From Candidatus Zixiibacteriota bacterium (GTDB lineage: Bacteria; Zixibacteria; MSB-5A5; SM23-73-2): 64,000 nucleotides of DNA. The position numbers and the translations under genes were made by a program. The notes below the pieces were generated by a model. The model did no database searches. It saw only the letters and a list, made by a program, of their open reading frames with translations, and was not told where the DNA came from. Below are positions 26,094 through 35,149 of this stretch, in pieces. How positions within the stretch are numbered: the stretch's first letter is position 1; every line of letters starts with the position of its first letter. The stretch is taken from positions 35,010 through 99,009 of the forward strand of contig JAUWYR010000001.1 in assembly GCA_030615745.1 (NCBI GenBank), given 5' to 3'.

Positions 26094-28679
26094 ATGGGCA
26101 TAAAAAAGGTCTGCTTTTTTCTTTTGATATTTTCAACTATTTTGAGTCTTCCTGTAAGTGGTTTAGCCCAGGTTGACAGCACTTCGGAATTTGACTTGAA
26201 GTTCACTGAATTCACGCAGGCGGCAAACGAAGACCCCACCATGGGCGCCATCCACTGGATCGGTTCCATCCTCCAGCAGAGCAACTCAAGGTACTACGAG
26301 GGTATGTCCGTGTGCCAACGGCTTATATTTAACGATATTCCTTCTACCCCAGGGGACACCCATACATTGACGCTGAGCCATGAGGCGACAAAAGGTGGTG
26401 TTCACGCCTATGATTTTCTTACCTCCTGGGACAATGCCATACCAGCTGCAGATTCGATAGCTCCCGGGCAGAATCTTCTCGTGGATTTGTTTTCCGACAA
26501 GTGTGGTCCCGAATTTTGGGGGTCAACTCAGGCAATTTGTGATTCCATCCACAACCTGGGGCTTTACGACGAGGCTGATTTAGCAGTTCTGGATATGGAC
26601 AGTGTAGGCGGGCATAACGTAAAACTCAGAGCCGATAACTATGATACTTTTTTTGGAATCCCCCGCACGATCAAGATTTGGGGTAGCGACTCAGTTTTTT
26701 CAGCATATGTAACATTTGATGGCTACACCGGGAGTGCCGACAATAAGTATGCCAACTACACCCTCCACTGGACCTCAGCTTCGGATACCGTAATAATCGA
26801 GATGGCTGGTCACCTTTCGGTTGGCGTAGATCCTTTGGAGGCTGGTATTGGTTATGGCGAAGGCTTCGGGGCTGCTGACATCAGTGGCGGACCATACCAT
26901 TTCAAGCTGTCCAAACTTGATGGTTCTTCTTTGGGTTCACAAGATAACCAGATAAAAGGTGCGGATGTCCTTTTGCCAGCCTTAGAATGTCGTGTAATTC
27001 CTGACAGTCAGGCGGTATGTGTTGGAGGTTCAGCCACCTTTACAGACAGCAGCAGGGGCGGCACACCGCCCTACAGTTGGTCTTGGACAGGGCCTAATGG
27101 TTTTACAGCCAGTACTCAATCCATTACCATTAACAATGCCCAGCTTGTTAATGCGGGCACATATCAGGTAATAGTGACGGATGATAATGGTTTAGCAGAT
27201 ACTTGTTATGGGGAGTTAGTGGTCTGGTTGCCACCGGTATGTTCCATAGATCCGGCCAGTGCTGAGATTTGCCAGGGAGATTCAGCGGAGTTCTGTGTGG
27301 TACCCAGTGGTGGGACTGCACCTTATACTTATCAATGGAATCATGGTCCTACGGATTCCTGCGTGTGGATAAGTACTGCTGGTACCTATCCAGTTTTAGT
27401 AACCGATGCCAAGGGTTGTACCACCAGCTGTCAGGCAACTTTGACCGTTAATCCTGTTCCAAGCTGTTCCATAGAGCCACCCAGTGCTGAGATTTGTGAT
27501 GGTGATTCCCAGAAGTTCTGTGTGGCTCCCAGTGGCGGAACTCCGCCATATACTTACCAGTGGAGTCACGGACCCACCGATTCCTGCATCTGGGCAAGTG
27601 ACACTGGCACCTATACAGTTGTGGTCACTGATGACAAAGGGTGCACCACCAGTTGCCAGGCGACTTTGACCGTACATCCGCCACCGGACTGTTATATTAC
27701 CGGGGATAGTGTAATTTGTGAAGGATCTACTGCAGAGTTTTGTGCCACACCAGGTATGGCCAGTTATTCTTGGACTGGACCGGGAGGATTCAGTGCCAGT
27801 ACTCAGTGTACAGGTGCGATAGGGGATTCCGGATATTATCAGGTAGTCATCACCGATACCAATGGATGTGTGGACAGTTGTGGACGGACATTGGTGGTTA
27901 ATGACAAGCCGGACTGTTCTATTACCGGGGATAGTGTGGTATGTGAGGGCTTTACTGCGGACTTTTGTGCTACTCCGGGTATGGCCAGTTATACCTGGAC
28001 TGGGCCAGGAGGATTCAGTGCTAATACTCGTTGTACAGGTGCGATAGGGGATTCCGGATATTATCAGGTAGTCATCACCGATACCAATGGATGTGTGGAC
28101 AGCTGTGGACGGACATTGGTGGTTTATCCTCAGCCGGCATGTTCCATAGATCCACCCAGTGCCGAGATCTGTCAGGGCGAGTCCCAAGAGTTCTGTGTGA
28201 TCCCCAGTGGTGGGACTCCTCCATATACCTACCAGTGGAACCATGGGCCTACGGATTCATGTGTGTGGGTGAGTGTGGCTGGCCTATACTCAGTTGTAGT
28301 CACGGATGCCAAAGGATGCGCGAACACTTGCGGTCGGACATTGGTGGTTTATCAACCGGACTGTTATATTACCGGGGAAAATGTAATACCTGTAGGATCC
28401 ACCACGGAGTTTTGTGCTCCCCCTGGTATGGCCAGCTATTCCTGGACTGGACCAGGAGGATTCAGTGCTGATACTCGTTGTACAGGTCAGATAGGAGAGG
28501 AAGGGTGGTATACGGTGACTATCACGGATGAGAATGGATGTGAGAACACCTGTAGTCTGAAATTGACGGTGACGGATCATGTTTCTTCAATGACCCGGTT
28601 GGGCCTGGTTCTCTTAATACTTGCTATGGCTGGTGTCTCCATATATCTGATCTCTAAGAGAAGGAGAGCTGCGGCGTAA
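26094..28679 (+). CDS. Secreted Ig-like repeat protein with C-terminal anchor
   Basis: This 861-residue protein has a signal peptide (VCFFLLIFSTILSLPVSGLA). A unique N-terminal domain (about 30-300) is followed by seven Ig/PKD-like repeats of about 75 residues with paired Cys. Two subtypes are visible: A (PPSAEICQGDS, YTYQWNHGPTDSC, VTDAKGC) and B (ITGDSVVCEG, SWTGPGGFSA, VVITDTNGC). After a first divergent repeat the order is A-A-B-B-A-B. Repeat 7 lacks the first Cys. The end, MTRLGLVLLILAMAGVSIYL then SKRRR, is a hydrophobic stretch plus basic cluster like IPTL/PEP-CTERM sorting tails. GGAG precedes the ATG. Likely surface adhesin; codon use looks richer in G+C than the flanking genes. Confidence 0.85.
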   Translation: MGIKKVCFFLLIFSTILSLPVSGLAQVDSTSEFDLKFTEFTQAANEDPTMGAIHWIGSILQQSNSRYYEGMSVCQRLIFNDIPSTPGDTHTLTLSHEATKGGVHAYDFLTSWDNAIPAADSIAPGQNLLVDLFSDKCGPEFWGSTQAICDSIHNLGLYDEADLAVLDMDSVGGHNVKLRADNYDTFFGIPRTIKIWGSDSVFSAYVTFDGYTGSADNKYANYTLHWTSASDTVIIEMAGHLSVGVDPLEAGIGYGEGFGAADISGGPYHFKLSKLDGSSLGSQDNQIKGADVLLPALECRVIPDSQAVCVGGSATFTDSSRGGTPPYSWSWTGPNGFTASTQSITINNAQLVNAGTYQVIVTDDNGLADTCYGELVVWLPPVCSIDPASAEICQGDSAEFCVVPSGGTAPYTYQWNHGPTDSCVWISTAGTYPVLVTDAKGCTTSCQATLTVNPVPSCSIEPPSAEICDGDSQKFCVAPSGGTPPYTYQWSHGPTDSCIWASDTGTYTVVVTDDKGCTTSCQATLTVHPPPDCYITGDSVICEGSTAEFCATPGMASYSWTGPGGFSASTQCTGAIGDSGYYQVVITDTNGCVDSCGRTLVVNDKPDCSITGDSVVCEGFTADFCATPGMASYTWTGPGGFSANTRCTGAIGDSGYYQVVITDTNGCVDSCGRTLVVYPQPACSIDPPSAEICQGESQEFCVIPSGGTPPYTYQWNHGPTDSCVWVSVAGLYSVVVTDAKGCANTCGRTLVVYQPDCYITGENVIPVGSTTEFCAPPGMASYSWTGPGGFSADTRCTGQIGEEGWYTVTITDENGCENTCSLKLTVTDHVSSMTRLGLVLLILAMAGVSIYLISKRRRAAA

Positions 28680-28843
28680 GATGAGCCTGCAGTGACCTGA
28701 AGTTATAAACACATCCTCTGGATTCTATACCCAGGGGAGGTGTTAAAATTATTTAAGTTCTTATAGAAAATATTCCGCTACCAAAAAGATGCTTCTGGGG
28801 AAATAGAGATAAGTAACTTAAAACAAAAGCTTTGAGAGTTAAA

Positions 28844-28873
28844 AACATGGAGAGAAATCTCCGTGTTTTTTTT
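28844..28873 (+). terminator. Rho-independent terminator
   Basis: AACATGGAGA / TCTCCGTGTT stem with a GAAA loop followed by T8, about 165 bases after the Ig-repeat gene. The 28680-29179 gap also contains CCCCGCA / TGCGGGG (28998-29014), a 3-base-loop hairpin with no T run, and no gene. Confidence 0.85.
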
Positions 28874-29179
28874 ATTTTCGAAACTTAAGGGATGAGAGTA
28901 TCTGTAGTCATCAGACGTTTTAAATAAATATCCAGTAATTATCCCTCTTGCTTGATCTTTTAACTTTTCAGGGAAAATCATCGCTGGAGTTAAAGCCCCC
29001 CGCAAAATGCGGGGAATCTACGACTTCAGCTTTACTTAAAAGCGACTGAAAAGAGATAAAAAAAATAATGTTGAAAAATAACCATTATAAAAGTGGATGT
29101 AATTAAAAGAGGATAAAGAATTGAGATAATTGGGTCGATTATTTTATAGAGGCGATTCTGATTTAAGCAAGGGAGGAAA

Positions 29180-30412
29180 ATGAAGGTCAAAAGTTTGTTT
29201 TTTGGATATTTTTTTTGTTTATTGTTTTTTTGGTTTAATTTGGGGTTATGTTTTGATCCATGTGATTTAGGTCAGCCAGACACAGTTTATTTCACACCGT
29301 TCAGTCCCCATTCCGAGAATGAGGAGACTTTATATATATCCTGCAATGTCGATTCAGCTTTTGTGATAATAGACCTTAATTTTTGGAACGATTATGAATT
29401 TCAGGGTTTTTTTATCCCCTTGGTGGATCTTTGTTACTATGGAAGTGCAAAAGCTTATTTGGATTCAGCCAAAAATGAAAGTTGTTTTGTGGGATCGAGG
29501 GTAGAGGACTTCGATATTCTTTCTCTGAATTTAGAAGGCGATTCTATTAAATCACCGATACCTCCCAATTTCTTAGCAGGAGGAGTGGACTTCACAGATA
29601 GTATTCCCGGTGGAAATGGACTTCTATGCAGATTGAAATTCACAGTGGAAGATACGGGTTCTATTAGTTTGGATACTTTACATGGTTTCTATCCACCCAT
29701 AGATGGTGCCTATTATTCATTTACTCGACCAGATGCGTTCACCTACTATCCGGTATTTCAAGCCAAAACCTTTATTGTAGCATACTTTCCGAATAATCCT
29801 CCTTTAGTTTCAGCTCCAGGACAAGATTCTGGTTATGTTGGAGATACTATAAAATATCTCTTTTTTGCATCTGACCCGGATAGTGATGTTTTGCTGAATG
29901 AGGCTTTAGCCCAGTTGGTTCCGGATTGTGGGGTCTATTCTGCTTTGAGAACCACTGGCGCAGGAACTGATACCGGAACCTGGGAGGTTACTTTTGATGC
30001 CTCAGGATGCTCCGGAGGTTCATATTCTTTGATAGTAGGAGTAAAGGATAGCTGTGAAAATACAGGATATGATACTACTGTTATAGACCTAAAAGAGGTC
30101 TCAGGAACAGCTGAGCAAGAAAAAAAGAACTCTTTTAGATTCTCGTTATCCCAGAACTATCCTAACCCTTTTAATCTTGGCACTCAGATTCTGGTTGAAC
30201 TTCCAAAAAGCTGTGAAGTCAGTTTAAAAATCTATAACTTGGTTGGACAGGTGGTAAACACTTTGGTTGAGGGGAGGATGAGAGAAGGTGTGTGGGTTCT
30301 TTTCTGGAATGGAGAGGATGAATCCGGAAGGGAAGTTGCTTCAGGGATATATTTCATCAAGCTTACGACCAAAGATTATGTCAGCACAAAAAAGATGCTT
30401 TTGATCAAATAA
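29180..30412 (+). CDS. Secreted protein with type IX-style C-terminal sorting domain
   Basis: This 410-residue protein has a signal peptide (YFFCLLFFWFNLGLCF). The N-terminal region (about 25-215) is beta-rich and ends LLCRLKFTVEDTGSISLDTL, reminiscent of cohesin-like or Ig domains, but I cannot name it. A second beta domain (about 220-320, GYVGDTIKYLFFASDPDSD) is cadherin/Ig-like. The C-terminus (about 325-410) begins FSLSQNYPNPFN and ends VASGIYFIKL, STKKMLLIK, the FlgD-Ig-like/Por sorting domain used by type IX secretion in FCB bacteria. Expected at the cell surface or secreted; the secretion apparatus is not in this window. AGGGAGG precedes the ATG. Confidence 0.85.
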   Translation: MKVKSLFFGYFFCLLFFWFNLGLCFDPCDLGQPDTVYFTPFSPHSENEETLYISCNVDSAFVIIDLNFWNDYEFQGFFIPLVDLCYYGSAKAYLDSAKNESCFVGSRVEDFDILSLNLEGDSIKSPIPPNFLAGGVDFTDSIPGGNGLLCRLKFTVEDTGSISLDTLHGFYPPIDGAYYSFTRPDAFTYYPVFQAKTFIVAYFPNNPPLVSAPGQDSGYVGDTIKYLFFASDPDSDVLLNEALAQLVPDCGVYSALRTTGAGTDTGTWEVTFDASGCSGGSYSLIVGVKDSCENTGYDTTVIDLKEVSGTAEQEKKNSFRFSLSQNYPNPFNLGTQILVELPKSCEVSLKIYNLVGQVVNTLVEGRMREGVWVLFWNGEDESGREVASGIYFIKLTTKDYVSTKKMLLIK

Positions 30413-30442
30413 ACTCAGTTGCTCAGCAAAAAAAAGCAAAAA

Positions 30443-30470
30443 AAACCGCCTTTTTGAGGCGGTTTTTTTT
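30443..30470 (+). terminator. Rho-independent terminator
   Basis: AAACCGCC / GGCGGTTT stem with a 7-base loop followed by a T tract, 30 bases after the sorting-domain protein. Confidence 0.95.
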
Positions 30471-30508
30471 CTTTCCTTTTAGATTCTATCAGTTTATTTT
30501 AGATTAAA

Positions 30509-31984
30509 ATGAAAAGGGCATTCACTAAAAGAAAAGTTTTGTTTTTTATCGGTCTGGTAGGAGTGATTTGTTTTCTACCATCACTTTTCTTCTTTTTTTG
30601 TGCAGACGATTTTGTCTGGATAGAGAAGTCTAGAAATATTTGCCTATCCACGATTCCCGATCTGGTTAAGGAGTATAATTTCACACTAAGATTCAGGCCA
30701 GTGATAAATTTAGTCTTTAGGCTTAATTATTACATCTTTAGTCTAAAACCATTATGTTATCATCTCATTAATGTGATACTCCACATATTCAATGCTTTTT
30801 TTCTATATCTTCTTCTCTCTCATTTTAGCAAAGATTCTAAGTTCAATTTATTTATCACTTTTGTTTTCTTGAGCCATTTTATCCATGAGGAATCGGTCTT
30901 TTGGATTTCATCTTTGTCCACCTTATTGGGTGCCTTTCTTTATCTTGCTTCACTTCTTCTTTTTATGAATTATCAAGACAAAAGAAGAAAAAAATCAATT
31001 TACTTTCTTTCGATTTTTTTATTTACAATCGCTCTTTTTTCAAGAGAGGATAGCTTCACCTTACCTTGTGTTATTTTAATCTTTTTTTATTTAAAATCTG
31101 CTAATTGGTCAAACTCTATTACTAAGTTAAAAAAGCAGATAGGTTGTCTTTCCCCTTTCATTATTATTTCAATTCTTTATTTGATTTTCCAACTTTTTAT
31201 TTTTCAGCGTCCTTTATTTTCGAAAATGTTTACCACAAGCCCTTCGATCTGGATGAAAAATCTATTTTACTTTCTCGGCAATTATCTGTTTCCAGTAAGA
31301 TTGATTTTTGACCTTTCCGAATATAAACTGCATAGTTTTCTTCTGAATTTTTTTGAACAGAACTTGAAATTTTCTCTTTTGGGTCTGATCTTTTTAGTTT
31401 TGAGTATTGGTTTTCTGATTTTCATAATAAGATTATTTAGAAGAAAAAATCCACTTTTTAATTTTGGTATTTTATTTTCTTTTTTAACTATTCTACCTTA
31501 TCTTTTCTTAAACGCAAACGGTCAGAGGTTTTGCTATCTTCCAGCTATTGGATTTTCCTTATCCTTAATGGGTGTTATACAAATGTTTTTTCAAAAAAGA
31601 GAAAAAGGATATCTTGCGAAAGTATATAAACGTTTGACTTTAGTGATTAGCACAATAATTATTCTTAATTTTTTAATACTTTATGAAAGAGGGTATTGGT
31701 GGTATAAAGGAGGAAACATAGTTAAAAATATTGTTAAACAGACAGAGGGAACATTATCCAAGGTTCCGCAAAAAGAGACTGTTTATTTTGTGGATTTGCC
31801 CAGAAGAATTCATGGGGCTTATATTTTTCACTTAGGCTTTTCTGAGGCAATTAAGTTATTCTATCCAGAATTAGAATTTGAGATTAAAGAGATCGATCAA
31901 TCCGATCTAAAGAAAATAGGGGGGTTAGCGGATAAATATGTTTTCATATATGAAAATGGGAAGTTAATTAAGCTTGATGATTAA
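30509..31984 (+). CDS. GT-C-type membrane glycosyltransferase
   Basis: This 491-residue polytopic membrane protein has about ten predicted TM helices. The acidic motif just after the first TM (FCADDFVWI, DD near 32-33) matches the catalytic Asp placement in the first external loop of GT-C enzymes such as Pmt/TMTC and ArnT. The next blocks, LRFRPVINLVFRLNY and LCYHLINVILHIFNAFFLYLL, are typical of the TMTC-like group. The C-terminus is a soluble tail ending KYVFIYENGKLIKLDD. Predicted to use a lipid-linked sugar; acceptor unknown. It follows a terminator directly and stands alone. Confidence 0.7.
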   Translation: MKRAFTKRKVLFFIGLVGVICFLPSLFFFFCADDFVWIEKSRNICLSTIPDLVKEYNFTLRFRPVINLVFRLNYYIFSLKPLCYHLINVILHIFNAFFLYLLLSHFSKDSKFNLFITFVFLSHFIHEESVFWISSLSTLLGAFLYLASLLLFMNYQDKRRKKSIYFLSIFLFTIALFSREDSFTLPCVILIFFYLKSANWSNSITKLKKQIGCLSPFIIISILYLIFQLFIFQRPLFSKMFTTSPSIWMKNLFYFLGNYLFPVRLIFDLSEYKLHSFLLNFFEQNLKFSLLGLIFLVLSIGFLIFIIRLFRRKNPLFNFGILFSFLTILPYLFLNANGQRFCYLPAIGFSLSLMGVIQMFFQKREKGYLAKVYKRLTLVISTIIILNFLILYERGYWWYKGGNIVKNIVKQTEGTLSKVPQKETVYFVDLPRRIHGAYIFHLGFSEAIKLFYPELEFEIKEIDQSDLKKIGGLADKYVFIYENGKLIKLDD

Positions 31985-32047
31985 GATATTTTGCGTTGTG
32001 TCAAGACCTCAGTCCTGACGCAACTATTTAAAATCGAAGAAGCTAAT

Positions 32048-32134
32048 CAACTTGCTCTTAAGATAATTGGAAACTTAAGCAAGAGATATGTTTTCAAATA
32101 TGAAAATGAAAAGTCAATTAAGCTCGATGATTAA
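32048..32134 (+). pseudogene. Duplicated C-terminal tail of the GT-C gene
   Basis: In one frame, 29 codons read QLALKIIGNLSKRYVF then KYENEKSIKLDD and stop. This mirrors the last residues of the GT-C protein immediately upstream (DLKKIGGLADKYVF, IYENGKLIKLDD). The DNA also matches across the stop codon (GATGATTAAGATATT in both). A partial tandem duplication or the remnant of a lost paralogue. Confidence 0.75.
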
Positions 32135-32152
32135 GATATTATTATCCTGTAG

Positions 32153-33895
32153 TTACACCACCTGCGAGGGTATCTTTTTTTCCTTTTCCACCTTATACTT
32201 CTTAAAATAGACAACAAAAACAGAACCTTTGCCTAACTCAGATGTGAATTCGATTTTTCCACCTAAATTGTTAACCAACCTCTGGACAATTGGTAATCCT
32301 AATCCTGTCCCGTCCTTTTTAGTAGAATAAAATGGATAAAAAAGCCTTTCCTTTTGCTCTCTGTTCATCCCCTTACCGTTGTCAACAACAGCCATGGGAA
32401 TCCAATCATCATCTTCCTCATCCACCTCATCTTCAAAATAAAATTCCTTTAACTTTTTCAAACTTTTTTTAGCAATAATAAGTCTGTTCCCCTTTTCCTC
32501 CATCGCCTCCAAAGCATTAACTAAAAGGTTTAAAAGAAGCTGTTTTATCTGATTTTCCTCACCCCAAACCCACAGTGATTGGTCGGGTAGTTCTTTTTCT
32601 ATTTTGACCCCCTCTCTGAAGGAAGGATGTTTTTTCACTATCTCGATCCCTTCATTTATGATAGATGTAAGCTCAACTTTGGACAAAGTGGTCTGTTTTA
32701 TTTTTGCATATTGTAAAAACTCATTTAGTATCGAATTTAGCCTTGATGATTCTTTTAAAATTAGCTCCATAAGTTTTTGATTCTTATCGGTGAGTTTAAG
32801 CTCCCCTTTTAAAACTTCAACTGAGCCGGAGATAGAAGCTAATGGATTACGTATCTCATGTGCAATTCCAGCTGAGAGTTCACCCACAGCAGCAAGTCTA
32901 TCCTTAATCCTCATCTCCTCTTCTATTTTTTTAACACCAGTTAAATCCTGAAAAATTGCGATCAATCCTCTCTTGCTTCCATCTTTGTCAATCAATATTG
33001 ATGTACTCATTCCGATAGGGAACTTTCTTTTGTTCAAAGAGGTAATATAAAGCTCATAGCGGGAATGCATCTTCTCAGATTCTAACGCTTCAGAGAACCT
33101 CTCCGCAAACTCCGGCATTCTATTAAAAAAAACCTCTGTGAATTTCTTTCCCTTTATATCTTTTTCCTTATAGCCTAAGATCTCTTCTGCTGCTTTGTTA
33201 AAATATATTACATTTCCATAGTTGTCCACTGTCAGCACTCCAGACCTTAAATGTCTTAAGATGTCATCTGTGTCCATCTTCACTCGATCCAGCTCAGCAG
33301 AGGTGGACAAAAGCTTTTCACCTTCCTTTTTTAACCTCTGCGCCAGATAACCGCTGATAAAAGCTATTAAATAAAAAGAACAGAAAAACAAAAAAAGCTT
33401 GTAAAAAGATGCTTCATCTAAACTGTTAAGAGCTGAAAAAACCTTTCTAAAAGAAACAAAGGTAAGCTCTTTTCCTTCCAAAAGAAAAGCCCATGAGCAA
33501 AAAAAACTTGCCAATGTGGCTACCAAGACTGTGCCGGATAGATGATAAATGAGGCTGGCTGAGACGATGGTGATTAGGAAAAGGAGAAAAAATTCACTTG
33601 CCTGTCCTCCGGTTGAGTGAACAATTTCGCTCTCTATATATAGTTCGCAGATTATCTGTAATGCAATAATTGTATTGAAAAGCAAAGGGAGCTGAAGGTG
33701 AGTTCTTAAAAGAAAAAAGATAAGAAATCCTAAGGTTAAAAAACCATAGATTAAAAAGGAGGGGATTAAAAAGTCAGGACTTTTCAGAATAAAAAGGACG
33801 ATAGATAAAAGGAGTAAAAAGACCAAAAGCTTCAAAAATAAAAGCCAGTAGATCTTGGATGGTCTTTTTGGGCTATCTTCTAAAGAGATCTCCAT
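32153..33895 (-). CDS. PAS-domain sensor histidine kinase, PilS-like
   Basis: This 580-residue kinase has six or seven predicted TM helices (about 18-195), including an IVHSTGGQASEFF segment in a TM loop that resembles PilS. A PAS domain lies at about 210-325 (ILRHLRSGVLTVDNYGNVIYF). HisKA has GIAHEIRNPLASI (His near 343). The N box NLLVNALEAM (about 455-465), G1 box DNGKGM (about 501) and G2 box GTGLGLP (about 527) follow. It is the last gene after pilB, pilT and pilC on the same strand, so control of pilus expression is a good guess. The response regulator (PilR) is not seen in this window. Confidence 0.85.
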   Translation of the reverse strand: MEISLEDSPKRPSKIYWLLFLKLLVFLLLLSIVLFILKSPDFLIPSFLIYGFLTLGFLIFFLLRTHLQLPLLFNTIIALQIICELYIESEIVHSTGGQASEFFLLFLITIVSASLIYHLSGTVLVATLASFFCSWAFLLEGKELTFVSFRKVFSALNSLDEASFYKLFLFFCSFYLIAFISGYLAQRLKKEGEKLLSTSAELDRVKMDTDDILRHLRSGVLTVDNYGNVIYFNKAAEEILGYKEKDIKGKKFTEVFFNRMPEFAERFSEALESEKMHSRYELYITSLNKRKFPIGMSTSILIDKDGSKRGLIAIFQDLTGVKKIEEEMRIKDRLAAVGELSAGIAHEIRNPLASISGSVEVLKGELKLTDKNQKLMELILKESSRLNSILNEFLQYAKIKQTTLSKVELTSIINEGIEIVKKHPSFREGVKIEKELPDQSLWVWGEENQIKQLLLNLLVNALEAMEEKGNRLIIAKKSLKKLKEFYFEDEVDEEDDDWIPMAVVDNGKGMNREQKERLFYPFYSTKKDGTGLGLPIVQRLVNNLGGKIEFTSELGKGSVFVVYFKKYKVEKEKKIPSQVV

Positions 33896-33935
33896 TAGGT
33901 CGTGGATTTTTTTTCAGATTCTCGATTTTTAACTT

Positions 33936-35135
33936 TTAGCCGATCTTTCCGATGATATCGAACATTGGAAGATACATAGCAATAAGAATTCCACCTATGA
34001 CAGCCCCCATCACCACGATAATTACCGGCTCGATAATCGAAGTTAAAGCAGATACTGCTGCATCCACTTCCTCCTCATAGAAGTCAGCAATTTTTTGTAG
34101 CATCTCATCTAATCCTCCGGTCTTTTCACCAACTGAGATCATCTGACAGACCATTGGTGGAAAGACCCCGGTCTCTTTTAGAGGTTGGGTGATGGTTTCT
34201 CCCTCAGCTATGGAGACCACTGATTTGCGGATAGCATCCTGAATCACTCTGTTGCCCGATGTTTTCGCTGTGATCTCGAGGGCGTCCAAAATGGAGACCC
34301 CGGAAGAGATCAAAGTGCCTAATGTACGAGTGAACCTCGCGATGGCACTCTTTCTTATGAGGTTTCCGAGCAAAGGAGCTTTTAATTTGAGTTTATCAAT
34401 GGTCAACCTTCCACGGGGTGTTTTGGAGTAATAACGGTAGAAAATAAAAAGACCGATCAAAAGAATAAATCCGGTAAGAATATTGTGCCTAAGAAAAGCA
34501 CTTATGCCTAAGACTATCTGAGTCGGTCCAGGAAGTTCAGCACCTAATCCCTCAAACATTTTGGCAAACACAGGAACAATATAGGTGAGCATAACAAAGG
34601 TGACTAAAGCAGCAACGGCGACAATAACTGAGGGATAGACTAAAGCCCCTTTTACTTTTCGGGCTAAAGCATCTGCTTTTTCTCTGTAAGTAGCTAATCT
34701 TGAAAGAATCTGGTCTAATGCTCCACCAATTTCTCCTGCATTAACCATGCTGACATATAGGTCATCAAAGGCTTTTTTATGCCGAGACAATGCATCAGCT
34801 AATGTGCTACCTGACTGAACGCTATCCTTTACTTTTTCAATCACCTCTTTGAATTGAGGAGTTTCTGCCTGCTGAGCCAATATCTCAAGACATTGAATCA
34901 TTGGAAGCCCAGCTCCTATCATAGTGGAAAACTGACGGGTGAATCTCGAGATATGGATTTTTTTGATTCTCCTACCAAATCTGATATTTATCTGAGAGGG
35001 CTTGCTGGAAACTGATGTAACTAATATCTTATTTTGTCTTAAAATCCTTTCAAGCTCGGCTCTATTTTTCGCCTTCAGCTCTCCTGAGACCATAGCTCCT
35101 GCTAAGGTCTTACCTTGGTATTCGAATAAAGGCAA
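33936..35135 (-). CDS. pilC: Type IV pilus inner-membrane platform protein
   Basis: This 399-residue GspF/PilC-type protein has two repeated T2SF domains with the usual three long hydrophobic helices (ALVYPSVIVAVAALVTFVML, TGFILLIGLFIFY, VIIVVMGAVIGGILIAMYLP). The N-terminus MPLFEYQGKTLAGAMVSGEL is a PilC signature, and QRPL-like and GE-x-TGGLDEML motifs are present. It forms the platform on which the PilB and PilT motors act. Its start lies 14 bases after the pilT stop. Confidence 0.95.
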   Translation of the reverse strand: MPLFEYQGKTLAGAMVSGELKAKNRAELERILRQNKILVTSVSSKPSQINIRFGRRIKKIHISRFTRQFSTMIGAGLPMIQCLEILAQQAETPQFKEVIEKVKDSVQSGSTLADALSRHKKAFDDLYVSMVNAGEIGGALDQILSRLATYREKADALARKVKGALVYPSVIVAVAALVTFVMLTYIVPVFAKMFEGLGAELPGPTQIVLGISAFLRHNILTGFILLIGLFIFYRYYSKTPRGRLTIDKLKLKAPLLGNLIRKSAIARFTRTLGTLISSGVSILDALEITAKTSGNRVIQDAIRKSVVSIAEGETITQPLKETGVFPPMVCQMISVGEKTGGLDEMLQKIADFYEEEVDAAVSALTSIIEPVIIVVMGAVIGGILIAMYLPMFDIIGKIG

Positions 35136-35149
35136 TTTCTACCTCCTTT

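Noticed and set aside
27396-28244. 282-codon minus-strand open frame opposite the Ig-repeat gene
   Set aside because: Its apparent repeats mirror the sense-strand repeats, so it is a shadow.
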